Made by a program: the position numbers and the translations under genes. From NCBI RefSeq assembly GCF_014636865.1, contig NZ_BMER01000004.1, positions 310,001 to 374,000 on the forward strand: DNA of 64,000 bases. The letters run 5' to 3'. This document shows, piece by piece, positions 34,912-43,098 of this stretch (position 1 is its first letter; every line of letters starts with the position of its first letter). The notes beneath the pieces are model-generated. The model was not told the origin of the DNA. It saw only the letters and a list, made by a program, of their open reading frames with translations, and made no database searches. Source of the stretch: Parapedobacter pyrenivorans (GTDB lineage: Bacteria; Bacteroidota; Bacteroidia; Sphingobacteriales; Sphingobacteriaceae).

Positions 34912-35562
34912 TCAAAGAACCCATTCCAGTACCTTGTCGCCTGCGGTTGGATAAATACGTGCACCGGGCGACGGCTGTACCATATGCAGTCCTGTCAGCA
35001 TCCCAAATGCGGGTAGCAGCAAGGTTTGCCTCCGAAAGTAAAAACAGGGCAAACGGTACGCCTGTCTTCCTTTTGCCGGGATAAGACAACCTGGATGTAC
35101 GTGCCCGGCGATGTTAAGTCGTCCGACAAATTCGCCTCCTTCGGGGTGATGGGTGCAATGGATATGGGATGCAATGGAATAGGAAGGCACGACATCAACC
35201 GCCGCCTTTTCCAATAAATCGTCCGGCAGGATATCGTGGTTGCCGCGCGTAAGGATAAATCGAATAGCGGGATTGGTTGCTCTGAACCGCTCAAACACCA
35301 GCCATTCGCTATTCAGGTCGCTATGGAACAGGTCGCCCAGGAAAACCACGGTTTCGACACGATAGTTATCCAATAACGATTGCAAGCGCATCGTATCTTT
35401 ATCGACCGGCAGTACCGGCATATAAATCCCCGCTTTACGGAAATGCGCTCCTTTTCCCAAATGCCAGTCGGCCACCACCAATGTATGATAATCGGGAAGC
35501 AACAACGCTCTTTCAGGCAGTAAGGTGAGTCGCGTATTCATCAGTTGGATTGCTTTCTCCAT
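34912..35562 (-). CDS. pdeM: Ligase-associated DNA damage response endonuclease PdeM
   Basis: 216-residue calcineurin-type metallophosphoesterase. The metal ligands appear in order: ADWHLGKG, LGDLFHS, TRGNHDI and AGHVHPG. This is the PdeM family found with the ligase-associated exonuclease, ligase and helicase. It is the last gene of that cluster, 4 bases after the helicase. Substrate is presumed to be a damaged DNA end. Confidence 0.93.
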   Translation of the reverse strand: MEKAIQLMNTRLTLLPERALLLPDYHTLVVADWHLGKGAHFRKAGIYMPVLPVDKDTMRLQSLLDNYRVETVVFLGDLFHSDLNSEWLVFERFRATNPAIRFILTRGNHDILPDDLLEKAAVDVVPSYSIASHIHCTHHPEGGEFVGRLNIAGHVHPGCLIPAKGRQAYRLPCFYFRRQTLLLPAFGMLTGLHMVQPSPGARIYPTAGDKVLEWVL

Positions 35563-35566
35563 CCTG

Positions 35567-37984
35567 CTACGCCTCCAATTGGGTTTTTAGCTTTTCCAAC
35601 CGTGTCTGCCAATCTTCATTGCTGTACCGCTCGCGGAAAGACTCCGCAAACACCGGAAACGCAAACGGCGTGAGCTGCGCCGGCCGCTGCACCACGATGC
35701 GGTGTGTGCTGATCCGCTCAAATGCTTTGTGCGTACGCGAAGCCTCCAACTGAAAATCGTACACTTCGTCGTAAGCCTGCCGGAGCAACAAATTGCCAGA
35801 ATCATACTCTTCGAATACCGAAAAGAAAAGCCCCGAGTTGGCCTGGAGGTGTTTCGTTTTCATGGGCTTGCCCGGATAACCCTGGAACACCAATCCGGCT
35901 ATCCCGGCGATATCCCGGAACTTGCGCCGTGCCATCTCCCGGATATTAATGCCACTGCGGATATCATCGAATAGCTTTTCCGTAGAAAACAAACCGGTTT
36001 GCAACGCCTCATCCAATGGCAGCGGATCGTCGCAGAGCAGCTCAAATCCATATTCATTGCTTGCAATGCTGAACGTGGCTTTCCGTATACTGCTCAACCG
36101 GTACGCCACCACTGCGGCCATACCTTCATGTACCAGCTTCCCTTCAAAGGGATAGACAAACAGGTGATAACCATGTCGGGTGTGGATGTATTCCACCAGC
36201 AATTCGTCTTCTTCTGGTAATTCCGACACCCGACGCTGTTCGGCGAAAAGCGGCTGGAGGTATCGCAGTTCCGTAGGAAGGTGACGGCTTTTCCGGTGAA
36301 TTTCTGTAAACGTATGTCGGAGTGCTGCTCCAAAATTATCCGATATCGGGAACCTGCCCCCCATCCACGATGGGACGGCGCCTTTTTTACCAGCAGCGGG
36401 CCGGACAATGGCTTGGATGTCCTTTACTCGTACCAGCTCAAGCAATCTTCCCGAAAACCAGAACGTATCACCGGGTTGAAGCCGGGAAATAAACCATTCT
36501 TCTATGGTACCCAAGTATTTACCACTCAAGAATTTCACGCGCATCATCGTATCAGACACAATGGTGCCGATACTCAATCGATGGCGCATCGCCACGCGTT
36601 TACTGGTAACTTTGTATAAGCCGTTCTCTACTACGACTTTGTGGAACTCTTCATAGGTATCCAGCGTACGGCCACCCTGCGTCACCATCAACAGGCACTC
36701 GTCAAATTCATCGCGGCTAATGGATGAAAAGCAATGGGTGCGTATGATCTCGTTGTAAAGCTCATCCGCACGGAAACCATCGGATACCGCCAGCGTAACC
36801 ATATATTGCAACAGTACGTCAAACGACCGAACATAAGGCAGTCGTTGTTCCAGCAATTGATGCTGCACCGCATATCGGATAGCCGCTCCCTCCATGATCT
36901 CCAACGAATGGGTAGGAAGGAAATAGATCTTGCTCGTTTCGCCCGGCCGGTGACCGCTTCTTCCGGCGCGTTGTACAAATCGGGCTACTCCTTTGGGCGA
37001 ACCGATCTGTACCACACAATCTACCGGTCGGAAGTCCACACCCAGATCAAGGCTACTTGTGCATACCACCGCTTTGAGTATTCCCCGGTGCAGCGCGTCT
37101 TCCACCCACAGGCGTAATTCGTCGCTCAGCGATCCATGATGGATGGCCAGTGCACCGGCAAGCTGCGGCGCTGCATCCAGCAGCCGGTGGTACCAAATCT
37201 CCGCCTGCGAACGCGTGTTGGTAAACAACAAGGTTGACTGATGAGCATCAATAATGGGCAACACCTTGTCGATCATGGTCGTGCCCAAATGACCGGCCCA
37301 CGGAAAGCGTTCCAGTACGTCGGGCAACAAGGTTTCCATGTGGATGTCTTTTTTTAGGCTGGCACGTACCAACGTACCCTTTCCCCTGCCGCCCAACAAG
37401 ATTTCCATGGCTTCCTCGAGGTTGCCGATCGTGGCTGAGATTCCCCATACCTGAAGATTTGGACAGATGGTGCGAAGCCTGCTAAGGGCGAGTTCTACCA
37501 GCACACCCCGTTTGCTGCCCATCAATTCATGCCATTCGTCGATCACCACAAACTCCAATCCGCTGAAATAGTCGCCGTAGCCCTTGGATGCCATCAATAG
37601 ATGAACACTTTCGGGAGTGGTAATAAGTGCCTGTGGTGCCGAAGTTTTCTGCCGTTGCCGTTCGGCAGCACCCGTATCGCCGGTTCGTAGTCCAATTCGG
37701 TAATCGAGTTCCAAATCATCGCTTACAGTACGGGTTGCTTGGAGTATTTCTGCGGAAAGCGCCCGCAAGGGTGTGATCCACAAGCAGTGAACACCCCTTT
37801 TCCGCTGCTCATTCCGGTAATAACGCTGGAGCACGCCGAACCACACGGCGAAGGTCTTTCCATATCCAGTGGGTGCGTTCAATAACCCCGACCGGCCATT
37901 GGCAATAGCCGACCACGTATCCTGCTGGAAACGGTGGGGCTGCCACTGTTGATTGAAAAACCAAGTTTCGGCGAATGTGTTCAA
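35567..37984 (-). CDS. Ligase-associated DEXH-box DNA helicase (Lhr-like)
   Basis: 805-residue helicase of superfamily 2. The N-terminal region has Walker A NAPTGYGKT, Walker B VIDEWHEL, SATIGN, and the C-terminal helicase half with VQRAGRSGHRPG. The C-terminal 400 residues match the Lhr-type winged-helix and cap domains. It belongs to the ligase-associated damage response set. The start is TTG at 37984: an in-frame stop lies 5 codons upstream and no ATG is near, and AGGGA lies 8 bases before it. It follows the HEAT protein by 12 bases. Confidence 0.93.
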   Translation of the reverse strand: MNTFAETWFFNQQWQPHRFQQDTWSAIANGRSGLLNAPTGYGKTFAVWFGVLQRYYRNEQRKRGVHCLWITPLRALSAEILQATRTVSDDLELDYRIGLRTGDTGAAERQRQKTSAPQALITTPESVHLLMASKGYGDYFSGLEFVVIDEWHELMGSKRGVLVELALSRLRTICPNLQVWGISATIGNLEEAMEILLGGRGKGTLVRASLKKDIHMETLLPDVLERFPWAGHLGTTMIDKVLPIIDAHQSTLLFTNTRSQAEIWYHRLLDAAPQLAGALAIHHGSLSDELRLWVEDALHRGILKAVVCTSSLDLGVDFRPVDCVVQIGSPKGVARFVQRAGRSGHRPGETSKIYFLPTHSLEIMEGAAIRYAVQHQLLEQRLPYVRSFDVLLQYMVTLAVSDGFRADELYNEIIRTHCFSSISRDEFDECLLMVTQGGRTLDTYEEFHKVVVENGLYKVTSKRVAMRHRLSIGTIVSDTMMRVKFLSGKYLGTIEEWFISRLQPGDTFWFSGRLLELVRVKDIQAIVRPAAGKKGAVPSWMGGRFPISDNFGAALRHTFTEIHRKSRHLPTELRYLQPLFAEQRRVSELPEEDELLVEYIHTRHGYHLFVYPFEGKLVHEGMAAVVAYRLSSIRKATFSIASNEYGFELLCDDPLPLDEALQTGLFSTEKLFDDIRSGINIREMARRKFRDIAGIAGLVFQGYPGKPMKTKHLQANSGLFFSVFEEYDSGNLLLRQAYDEVYDFQLEASRTHKAFERISTHRIVVQRPAQLTPFAFPVFAESFRERYSNEDWQTRLEKLKTQLEA

Positions 37985-37996
37985 TGGTGTTTTTCC

Positions 37997-38782
37997 CTAT
38001 GCTAGCGGTTCGCGCTGAATCTCCTGCCAGTAATGCTTGTCTATGTAAGCGATTGCCTGTTCCTGATTAAGAACTGAAAAGTCCTTATACCGATGGTGAA
38101 CATCGATAATTTCATCCAATGCTTGCCGTACTATTGCTTGGTTATCCCAGGTTTTCAGGTGTTCAACCACCATACCAAGGCAGTTCTTCTTATAAGCAAT
38201 TTGTCCCAACACATGAACCAACGTACGCTTGACCCGCGCGGTTTTGTCAAACTGGAGTTCTTTGAGCAGCGGTAAAATATCCTGCGGATGTGTCCGCCCC
38301 CGTAGTTCGATGCCGTGGCAAATTTCCCTGCGAACCTCTTGGTCTGGATGATGCAGATATTTTCTTGCCCATTGTAAAACCGGCTCCGGATTTTTTTCGC
38401 CCATTTTCTTAACCGAACCGATGACTGCATTTCTAACAGCATGATGTTCATCGAACAATGCGTGATCAAAAAAATGTTCGACATTCCCGAATTCCTTCAT
38501 GCCAATCTCACCGGCCGCATTAATCACCGTCTGTCTGACTTTTTCGTTATTGAATGTCAAAAGTTCATCTAGCAATGTTAAAATCTTGGGTTGCATATCC
38601 GGGCTTCCGGCGGCTATTTTTCCGATGGCTTGATAAGCTATCTTTCGTATGTACGTATCGTCATCTGAAAAATAAGCGATGATACGGTCACTCGTTGTCT
38701 GATGAATATCGGCACGTATGGCCACATTGATTTCATCCACAAGTTGAAGCCGCTGCGCTTTATTGAGGTCGTAAAATCCCAT
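37997..38782 (-). CDS. HEAT-repeat protein embedded in the ligase-associated repair cluster
   Basis: 261 residues, cytosolic, without signal peptide. The sequence is a stack of helical pairs, each 35-40 residues: DDDTYIRKIAYQAIGKIA, NEKVRQTVINAAGEIG, DEHHAVRNAVIGSVKKMG, DQEVRREICHGIELRGR, KTARVKRTLVHVLGQIA. This is a HEAT or Armadillo-type scaffold, at least five repeats, of the kind used in alkylation-repair proteins and adaptors. It is not part of the four-gene cluster as usually described, yet sits between ligase (44 bases) and helicase (12 bases). It may bind DNA or bridge these enzymes. Confidence 0.8.
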   Translation of the reverse strand: MGFYDLNKAQRLQLVDEINVAIRADIHQTTSDRIIAYFSDDDTYIRKIAYQAIGKIAAGSPDMQPKILTLLDELLTFNNEKVRQTVINAAGEIGMKEFGNVEHFFDHALFDEHHAVRNAVIGSVKKMGEKNPEPVLQWARKYLHHPDQEVRREICHGIELRGRTHPQDILPLLKELQFDKTARVKRTLVHVLGQIAYKKNCLGMVVEHLKTWDNQAIVRQALDEIIDVHHRYKDFSVLNQEQAIAYIDKHYWQEIQREPLA

Positions 38783-38826
38783 CGTTCGTCTTTTTAATCA
38801 AATTGAGGGTTTACAAATGTACAATT

Positions 38827-40431
38827 TCATCCATTGACCGCCGCGATTAACTCAAGCAAATCCGTCTGGGTATTTGCACTTTCGGGTGATTTGTCCCGGC
38901 GCCAGCGCAGGATACGGGGGAAACGGAGCGCCACCCCGGATTTGTGTCGGCTACTTTTTTGAATGCCTTCAAATGCGATCTCAAAAACATGATGCGGCTT
39001 GACGCTACGTACCGGACCGAAGCGCTCCGTTGTATTTCGTTTGATCCACGCATCCAATTCCGTGATCTCTTTGTCGGTGAGGCCCGAATACGCCTTGGCA
39101 AATGGCACCAGGGTTCCCGTCTCGTCCCATACCGCAAAGGTATAGTCAGTATACAGGTTTGCCCGACGCCCGTGGCCGCTTTGCGCATAGATCAACACGC
39201 CGTCGGCTGTCAATGGATCGGTTTTCCATTTCCACCAGTTTCCCCGCCTGCGGCCACTGCCATAGGAGCTGTCCCTGCGTTTGAGCATCACCCCTTCGCA
39301 ATGGAAATCCCGCGCGTGCTGGCGGAAAACTGCTACTTCCGGCCAATTGTTGAACGGCATGATTTCCGACAGCAGCAAGACATCTGGGGCGGCCGTCGGC
39401 GACGAAAGCAATGTCTCAAGTAGGTTTCGTCGGTAACTCATCGGCATGTCGCGGATATCTTCCCCATTCCATTCGAGCAGATCATAACAAACCATCACCA
39501 AGGGTGCCTCCCTGAGCGATTTCTGCGATAGGTTCTTCCGGCCGATGCGCGTCTGCATGACCTGAAATGGTAATGGCTGTCCGTCCTGCCAAGGAATGAT
39601 TTCACCATCGATGACGGTTCCATCGGGCAAAGATTCAGCCAGTTGTGTGAACTCCGGAAACTTATCCGTCAGCAAATCTTCCCCCCTGCTCCACACAAAT
39701 AACTGGCCGTTGCGCACGATGATCTGCCCCCGTATACCATCCAGTTTTTTTTCAATGTACCAATCCTCGATATCGCCAAGGGATTCGGGAGGAGTGTCCA
39801 ATTGATAAGCCAGGTAAAACGGATAAGGCTGGAAATCACGGGTACCGGATGCAGGTTCCGAAAATAATGACATCATCGTCTCCGCCGCCGGGATCCATTT
39901 GCCCATTAACCGGTGTGCTACTGCCGCTTCATCCATGTTGAGGTGGATCGAAAGTGCTTTGATAACCAATTGCCGAGATACGCCTATCCGGAAATTCCCG
40001 GTAATCAGTTTGGTAAAAATAAATCGCTCGTCCTTTCCCAGATGCCGCCAGTAATCTGTAATGATATCCTTCTTCCGTGCGTCTGATTGTTCCGATAGCT
40101 TAGAAAGCTCATCAATCACATCTGGCAGTCGGTAGTCATTCGGTGAAATTGAATCAAACGGAAGGACCAATGCGATAGCCTCGGCCAAATCACCCACGAT
40201 GTGATACGATTCTTCGAATAGCCAATCGGGTATTTTCGCGATCTCTGTAGCCCACTTTTTGAGATCCGAAGTCTTGACCGGCCGTCTGGGGCGATTACCG
40301 ATTAACAGGGCTATTGCATACAGTTTACTCCGATCGTCACTATCTGCGAGGAAGCGAACGATCGCAGCAACCTTTTCATTGGTTTTCGTCGTCTGGTCGA
40401 TGGCCGTAAACAGATCAGTGAACCGCTTCAT
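38827..40431 (-). CDS. Ligase-associated ATP-dependent DNA ligase
   Basis: 534-residue ATP-dependent ligase. An N-terminal helical DNA-binding domain (1-200) is followed by the nucleotidyltransferase domain with the lysine of motif I, Lys229, in EKKLDGIRG, then SRGEDLL, VIDGEIIPW, CEGVMLKRRDSSY and WWKWK, and an OB-fold domain to the end. This order matches the ligase of the ligase-associated DNA damage response clusters. The gene overlaps the exonuclease stop by 4 bases. Confidence 0.95.
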   Translation of the reverse strand: MKRFTDLFTAIDQTTKTNEKVAAIVRFLADSDDRSKLYAIALLIGNRPRRPVKTSDLKKWATEIAKIPDWLFEESYHIVGDLAEAIALVLPFDSISPNDYRLPDVIDELSKLSEQSDARKKDIITDYWRHLGKDERFIFTKLITGNFRIGVSRQLVIKALSIHLNMDEAAVAHRLMGKWIPAAETMMSLFSEPASGTRDFQPYPFYLAYQLDTPPESLGDIEDWYIEKKLDGIRGQIIVRNGQLFVWSRGEDLLTDKFPEFTQLAESLPDGTVIDGEIIPWQDGQPLPFQVMQTRIGRKNLSQKSLREAPLVMVCYDLLEWNGEDIRDMPMSYRRNLLETLLSSPTAAPDVLLLSEIMPFNNWPEVAVFRQHARDFHCEGVMLKRRDSSYGSGRRRGNWWKWKTDPLTADGVLIYAQSGHGRRANLYTDYTFAVWDETGTLVPFAKAYSGLTDKEITELDAWIKRNTTERFGPVRSVKPHHVFEIAFEGIQKSSRHKSGVALRFPRILRWRRDKSPESANTQTDLLELIAAVNG

Positions 40432-41420
40432 AGGTCTTCCTCCCCCGTTTCGCCGCCCTGCAAGTGTACCTCTTTTGCCTGTAGCCCTCTTTCTTCACAA
40501 AGCCAACGGGCGAAAGGCTCTTCGTAACCATGCGTTACGTACACCATTTCAGCTGCGGTAGCAGTGATGGCGTCGTTCAGCTGTCTCCAATCGCAGTGAT
40601 CGGACAGTACGAAGCCGCGGTCGACCCCTCGGCGCCGGCGGGCACCGCGAAGCTGCATCCAGCCACTACATAACGCGATACGATAAGGTAACAATTTCTT
40701 GAGCCACGGCGAACCGTACGCGGAAGGGGGCGCTACGATGATGGCGTCTTTGATTGCTTTCCGGTCTGTCTCGGAAGTGATACGTGCTCCGGCAAATTGG
40801 AAGCCGATTTCGCCCAACGAAGCATTTACATTGGCTACTGCACCGTGAAGGAATACCGGGCCAATGGTTGTATCCAAGTGCGCAAGAATGGCCTGCGATT
40901 TACCTAATGCATAGCCAAGGAGTACGCTGTTCAAGCCCTCGGCAGCGTTACGCGCACACCATTGATTAATTGCAGGGAAAACCATAGCAGGATCGGGAAA
41001 TTGATAAACGGGCAAACCGAATGTCGATTCTGTGACGAAATGGTGGCAGCGGACCGGTTCAAAGGGTTCACTGAGTCCGTCATAAGCAAGCTTGTAGTCC
41101 CCGGAAACGACCCATACCTCGCCCTTATGTTCCAGCTTTACCTGAGCGGAACCGATAATGTGTCCCGCAGGATGTAAACTGATGCGCACACCGTTTACCG
41201 TGAGTACTTCGCCGTATGCTAATTCTTGGATGGCAATATCCATCCCCAACCGCAAACGCAAAATGGGAGCCGTATGCCGATGGCAAAGGTAACGTCTCAT
41301 ACCCCATCGGGCATGGTCGCTATGACCGTGGGTCACAATGGCCTTTTCAACAGGTTGCCAAGGGTCGATATACATATCCGCCTGTGGGCAGTATATCCCC
41401 CGTTCCGTAAATCTAAGCAT
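40428..41420 (-). CDS. Ligase-associated exonuclease, metallo-beta-lactamase fold
   Basis: 330 residues of the beta-CASP type, related to CPSF/SNM1 nucleases. The metal-binding motif is ATHGHSDHARWG-like (VTHGHSDHA), with further ligands at HPAGHIIGSAQ and SDHCDW. Such proteins process DNA ends in the ligase-associated repair pathway. It is the first gene of the operon; the ligase start overlaps its stop by 4 bases. A divergent thioesterase gene lies 62 bases away. Confidence 0.93.
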   Translation of the reverse strand: MLRFTERGIYCPQADMYIDPWQPVEKAIVTHGHSDHARWGMRRYLCHRHTAPILRLRLGMDIAIQELAYGEVLTVNGVRISLHPAGHIIGSAQVKLEHKGEVWVVSGDYKLAYDGLSEPFEPVRCHHFVTESTFGLPVYQFPDPAMVFPAINQWCARNAAEGLNSVLLGYALGKSQAILAHLDTTIGPVFLHGAVANVNASLGEIGFQFAGARITSETDRKAIKDAIIVAPPSAYGSPWLKKLLPYRIALCSGWMQLRGARRRRGVDRGFVLSDHCDWRQLNDAITATAAEMVYVTHGYEEPFARWLCEERGLQAKEVHLQGGETGEEDL

Positions 41421-41449
41421 CGTCCTCCCTAAACAAAAAAACGCCCATC

Positions 41450-41478
41450 TTGGTTTCCGTATTTTATTATTATGTTTG
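41450..41478 (+). promoter_or_regulatory. Promoter of the thioesterase gene
   Basis: TTG (41450-41452), 18 bases, then TATGTTTG (41471-41478), which fits the Bacteroidota -33/-7 consensus. The -7 element ends 4 bases before the ATG, which implies a leaderless transcript. Confidence 0.7.
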
Positions 41479-41482
41479 AATC

Positions 41483-41923
41483 ATGGAACATGTTTTTTAC
41501 GAAGGGCAGATCATTTGGGCGCAGATAGACGCCAATCGGCATCTTCGTCATTCTGCTTATGCTGATCTATGTGCACAGGCAAGAAGCAATATGCTTAAAG
41601 AAATGGGGCTTTCACTCGACAAAATAGCGGAGATGAACATCGGACCGGTACTGTTCCGCGAAGAGTTGATCTACCTTCGGGAAATCCACCTCAACGAATT
41701 GGTAAAAGTGACCGTTGTCATGACCCGATATAACGTTTTAAATTCGCGTTTCTCTTTTCGTCATGAAGTATATCGTGCAGACGGCGTAAAATGTGCCGTG
41801 GTAACGGTGGACGGTGCATGGATGGATATTGAAAAACGCAAGTTAACTGTATTGCCCGCGGAATGGCAGTCTATTGTTTCTCATTTACCGAAAAGCGAAG
41901 ACTTTGAGGAAATATCGGTATAA
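41483..41923 (+). CDS. Acyl-CoA thioesterase, 4HBT family
   Basis: 146-residue hot-dog fold protein. The region around IIWAQIDANRHLRHSAYADL carries the Asp and His typical of the 4-hydroxybenzoyl-CoA thioesterase family catalytic loop, and a later helix MLKEMGLSLDKIAEMN. Acts on acyl-CoA; substrate unknown. A monocistronic unit with its own promoter and a downstream hairpin terminator. Confidence 0.88.
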   Translation: MEHVFYEGQIIWAQIDANRHLRHSAYADLCAQARSNMLKEMGLSLDKIAEMNIGPVLFREELIYLREIHLNELVKVTVVMTRYNVLNSRFSFRHEVYRADGVKCAVVTVDGAWMDIEKRKLTVLPAEWQSIVSHLPKSEDFEEISV

Positions 41924-41963
41924 TCACAGACCAAGATAACCAATAACCGGCTTCATTAATTGA

Positions 41964-41998
41964 AAAAGCCCGCCGAATTGGATTCGCGGGCTCTTTTT
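41964..41998. terminator. Bidirectional terminator between thioesterase and hsp20
   Basis: GCCCGC and GCGGGC pair around a 12-base loop, with A5 on the left and CTCTTTTT on the right. It serves two convergent genes. Confidence 0.8.
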
Positions 41999-42019
41999 AA
42001 TCGATTTTACCTGTGGGGG

Positions 42020-42457
42020 TTATTTTACCTCAATTAAACGTGAAGCTACCTTCGCTTCTTCTTTTTTGGTGATGTCTACTTTCAATACGCCGTCTTTGTA
42101 GTTTGCGTCGATTTTACCGTGGTCAATACTATCGGGCAACGTGAAAGAACGGGTGAACGACGTATAGCTGTATTCACGTTTACTGTACTTTTTGCTTTCG
42201 TCGGAACTTTCGACCTTCTTCTCTGCCGAAATAGTTAATACATCGCCGTCAACATTAATTTTGAAATCACCCTTTTCCAATCCCGGCGCAGCCAGCTCAA
42301 TGTGATAAGCATCACTCGTTTCGGCCACATTCACCGCAGGAACACGTGAAGTAAAGCGGTCGGACAAGAACGAATCGTTAAAAACTGGATTAAAGAAATC
42401 GTTTACCCAGTTGTCCACTCCCCTGTTTTTGTTTCCAGAAAATTTTACCAATGTCAT
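42020..42457 (-). CDS. Hsp20/alpha-crystallin small heat shock protein
   Basis: 145-residue chaperone. The alpha-crystallin domain spans about 45-140, with VAETSDAYHIELAAPGLEKGDFKI, the signature-like GVLKVDITK and a C-terminal short tail (SRLIEVK). Binds unfolding proteins under heat stress. A strong Shine-Dalgarno AGGAGG (42466-42471) lies 8 bases before the ATG. No sigma-32-type or CIRCE element is recognised. Confidence 0.93.
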   Translation of the reverse strand: MTLVKFSGNKNRGVDNWVNDFFNPVFNDSFLSDRFTSRVPAVNVAETSDAYHIELAAPGLEKGDFKINVDGDVLTISAEKKVESSDESKKYSKREYSYTSFTRSFTLPDSIDHGKIDANYKDGVLKVDITKKEEAKVASRLIEVK

Positions 42458-42465
42458 TTTTATTT

Positions 42466-42471
42466 CCTCCT
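42466..42471 (-). promoter_or_regulatory. Strong Shine-Dalgarno site of hsp20
   Basis: AGGAGG on the minus strand, 8 bases before the hsp20 ATG. Shine-Dalgarno sites of this strength are rare in the window. Confidence 0.7.
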
Positions 42472-42581
42472 ATAATTTTATTCGTTGATAGGTGGTTTTC
42501 AATTTATATACCAACGGGAGAAAAATTTGTTTTAATGACTTTTTGTCACCTAAACAATGGGTTAACAAGACATTTTGTCGC

Positions 42582-42980
42582 TTATGCGCCGAGACGGCCT
42601 GACGCAGTGTCTTCAGATAGCTTCCACACCAGCGCTACATTCGCTTTCGCGTGATCGGCTCCAAATGGTGGGTTGTTTTTACAGATATTAACTTCAATTT
42701 CGTCTACAAATGGGAACTCAGCCAACACGCGATCGAGCATGGTTTCGGTCACGGTTTCCAGCAATTTTCTGGGACACTGCATTTCCTCTTTGGCAATACC
42801 ATAAAGTGTTTCATAGTTGACGGTACCGGACAGGTCTTCTTCAGCTTTTCCCCGCTTATAAAACGCAACGTGGATCGATACTATAAACTCATTACCAAGC
42901 ACCTGCTCTTCCGGATAGTAGCCATGAAATGCATAAAACCGTAGATCGGTAAGCGTTATGTGTTGGCGGATCGTTCTCAT
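42582..42980 (-). CDS. folB: Dihydroneopterin aldolase
   Basis: Cleaves 7,8-dihydroneopterin to 6-hydroxymethyl-dihydropterin in folate synthesis. The 132-residue protein shows the family opening ITLTDLRFYAFHGYYPEEQ, with the active-site Glu in PEEQ and a central Tyr-Glu (NYETLYGIA). The length is slightly over the usual 120. Divergent from the glutaryl-CoA dehydrogenase gene. Confidence 0.93.
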   Translation of the reverse strand: MRTIRQHITLTDLRFYAFHGYYPEEQVLGNEFIVSIHVAFYKRGKAEEDLSGTVNYETLYGIAKEEMQCPRKLLETVTETMLDRVLAEFPFVDEIEVNICKNNPPFGADHAKANVALVWKLSEDTASGRLGA

Positions 42981-42984
42981 TTCG

Positions 42985-43015
42985 CAAACCTAAAGGAAAT
43001 CGGCTAGCTTTGCAA
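42985..43015 (-). promoter_or_regulatory. folB promoter
   Basis: On the minus strand TTG (43015-43013), 20 bases, then TAGGTTTG (42992-42985), ending 4 bases before the folB ATG. Fits the Bacteroidota consensus and predicts a leaderless mRNA. Confidence 0.65.
43005..43012 (+). promoter_or_regulatory. -7 element upstream of glutaryl-CoA dehydrogenase
   Basis: TAGCTTTG on the plus strand, 86 bases before the ATG of the acyl-CoA dehydrogenase; overlaps the folB promoter region on the other strand. Confidence 0.4.
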
Positions 43016-43098
43016 CTGTGTATTGAAGGCTGTCGATAAAATAAGGAGCACATTGTTTATTCATTAAACCAACTTTTATCCATATACTTGTACATCAA

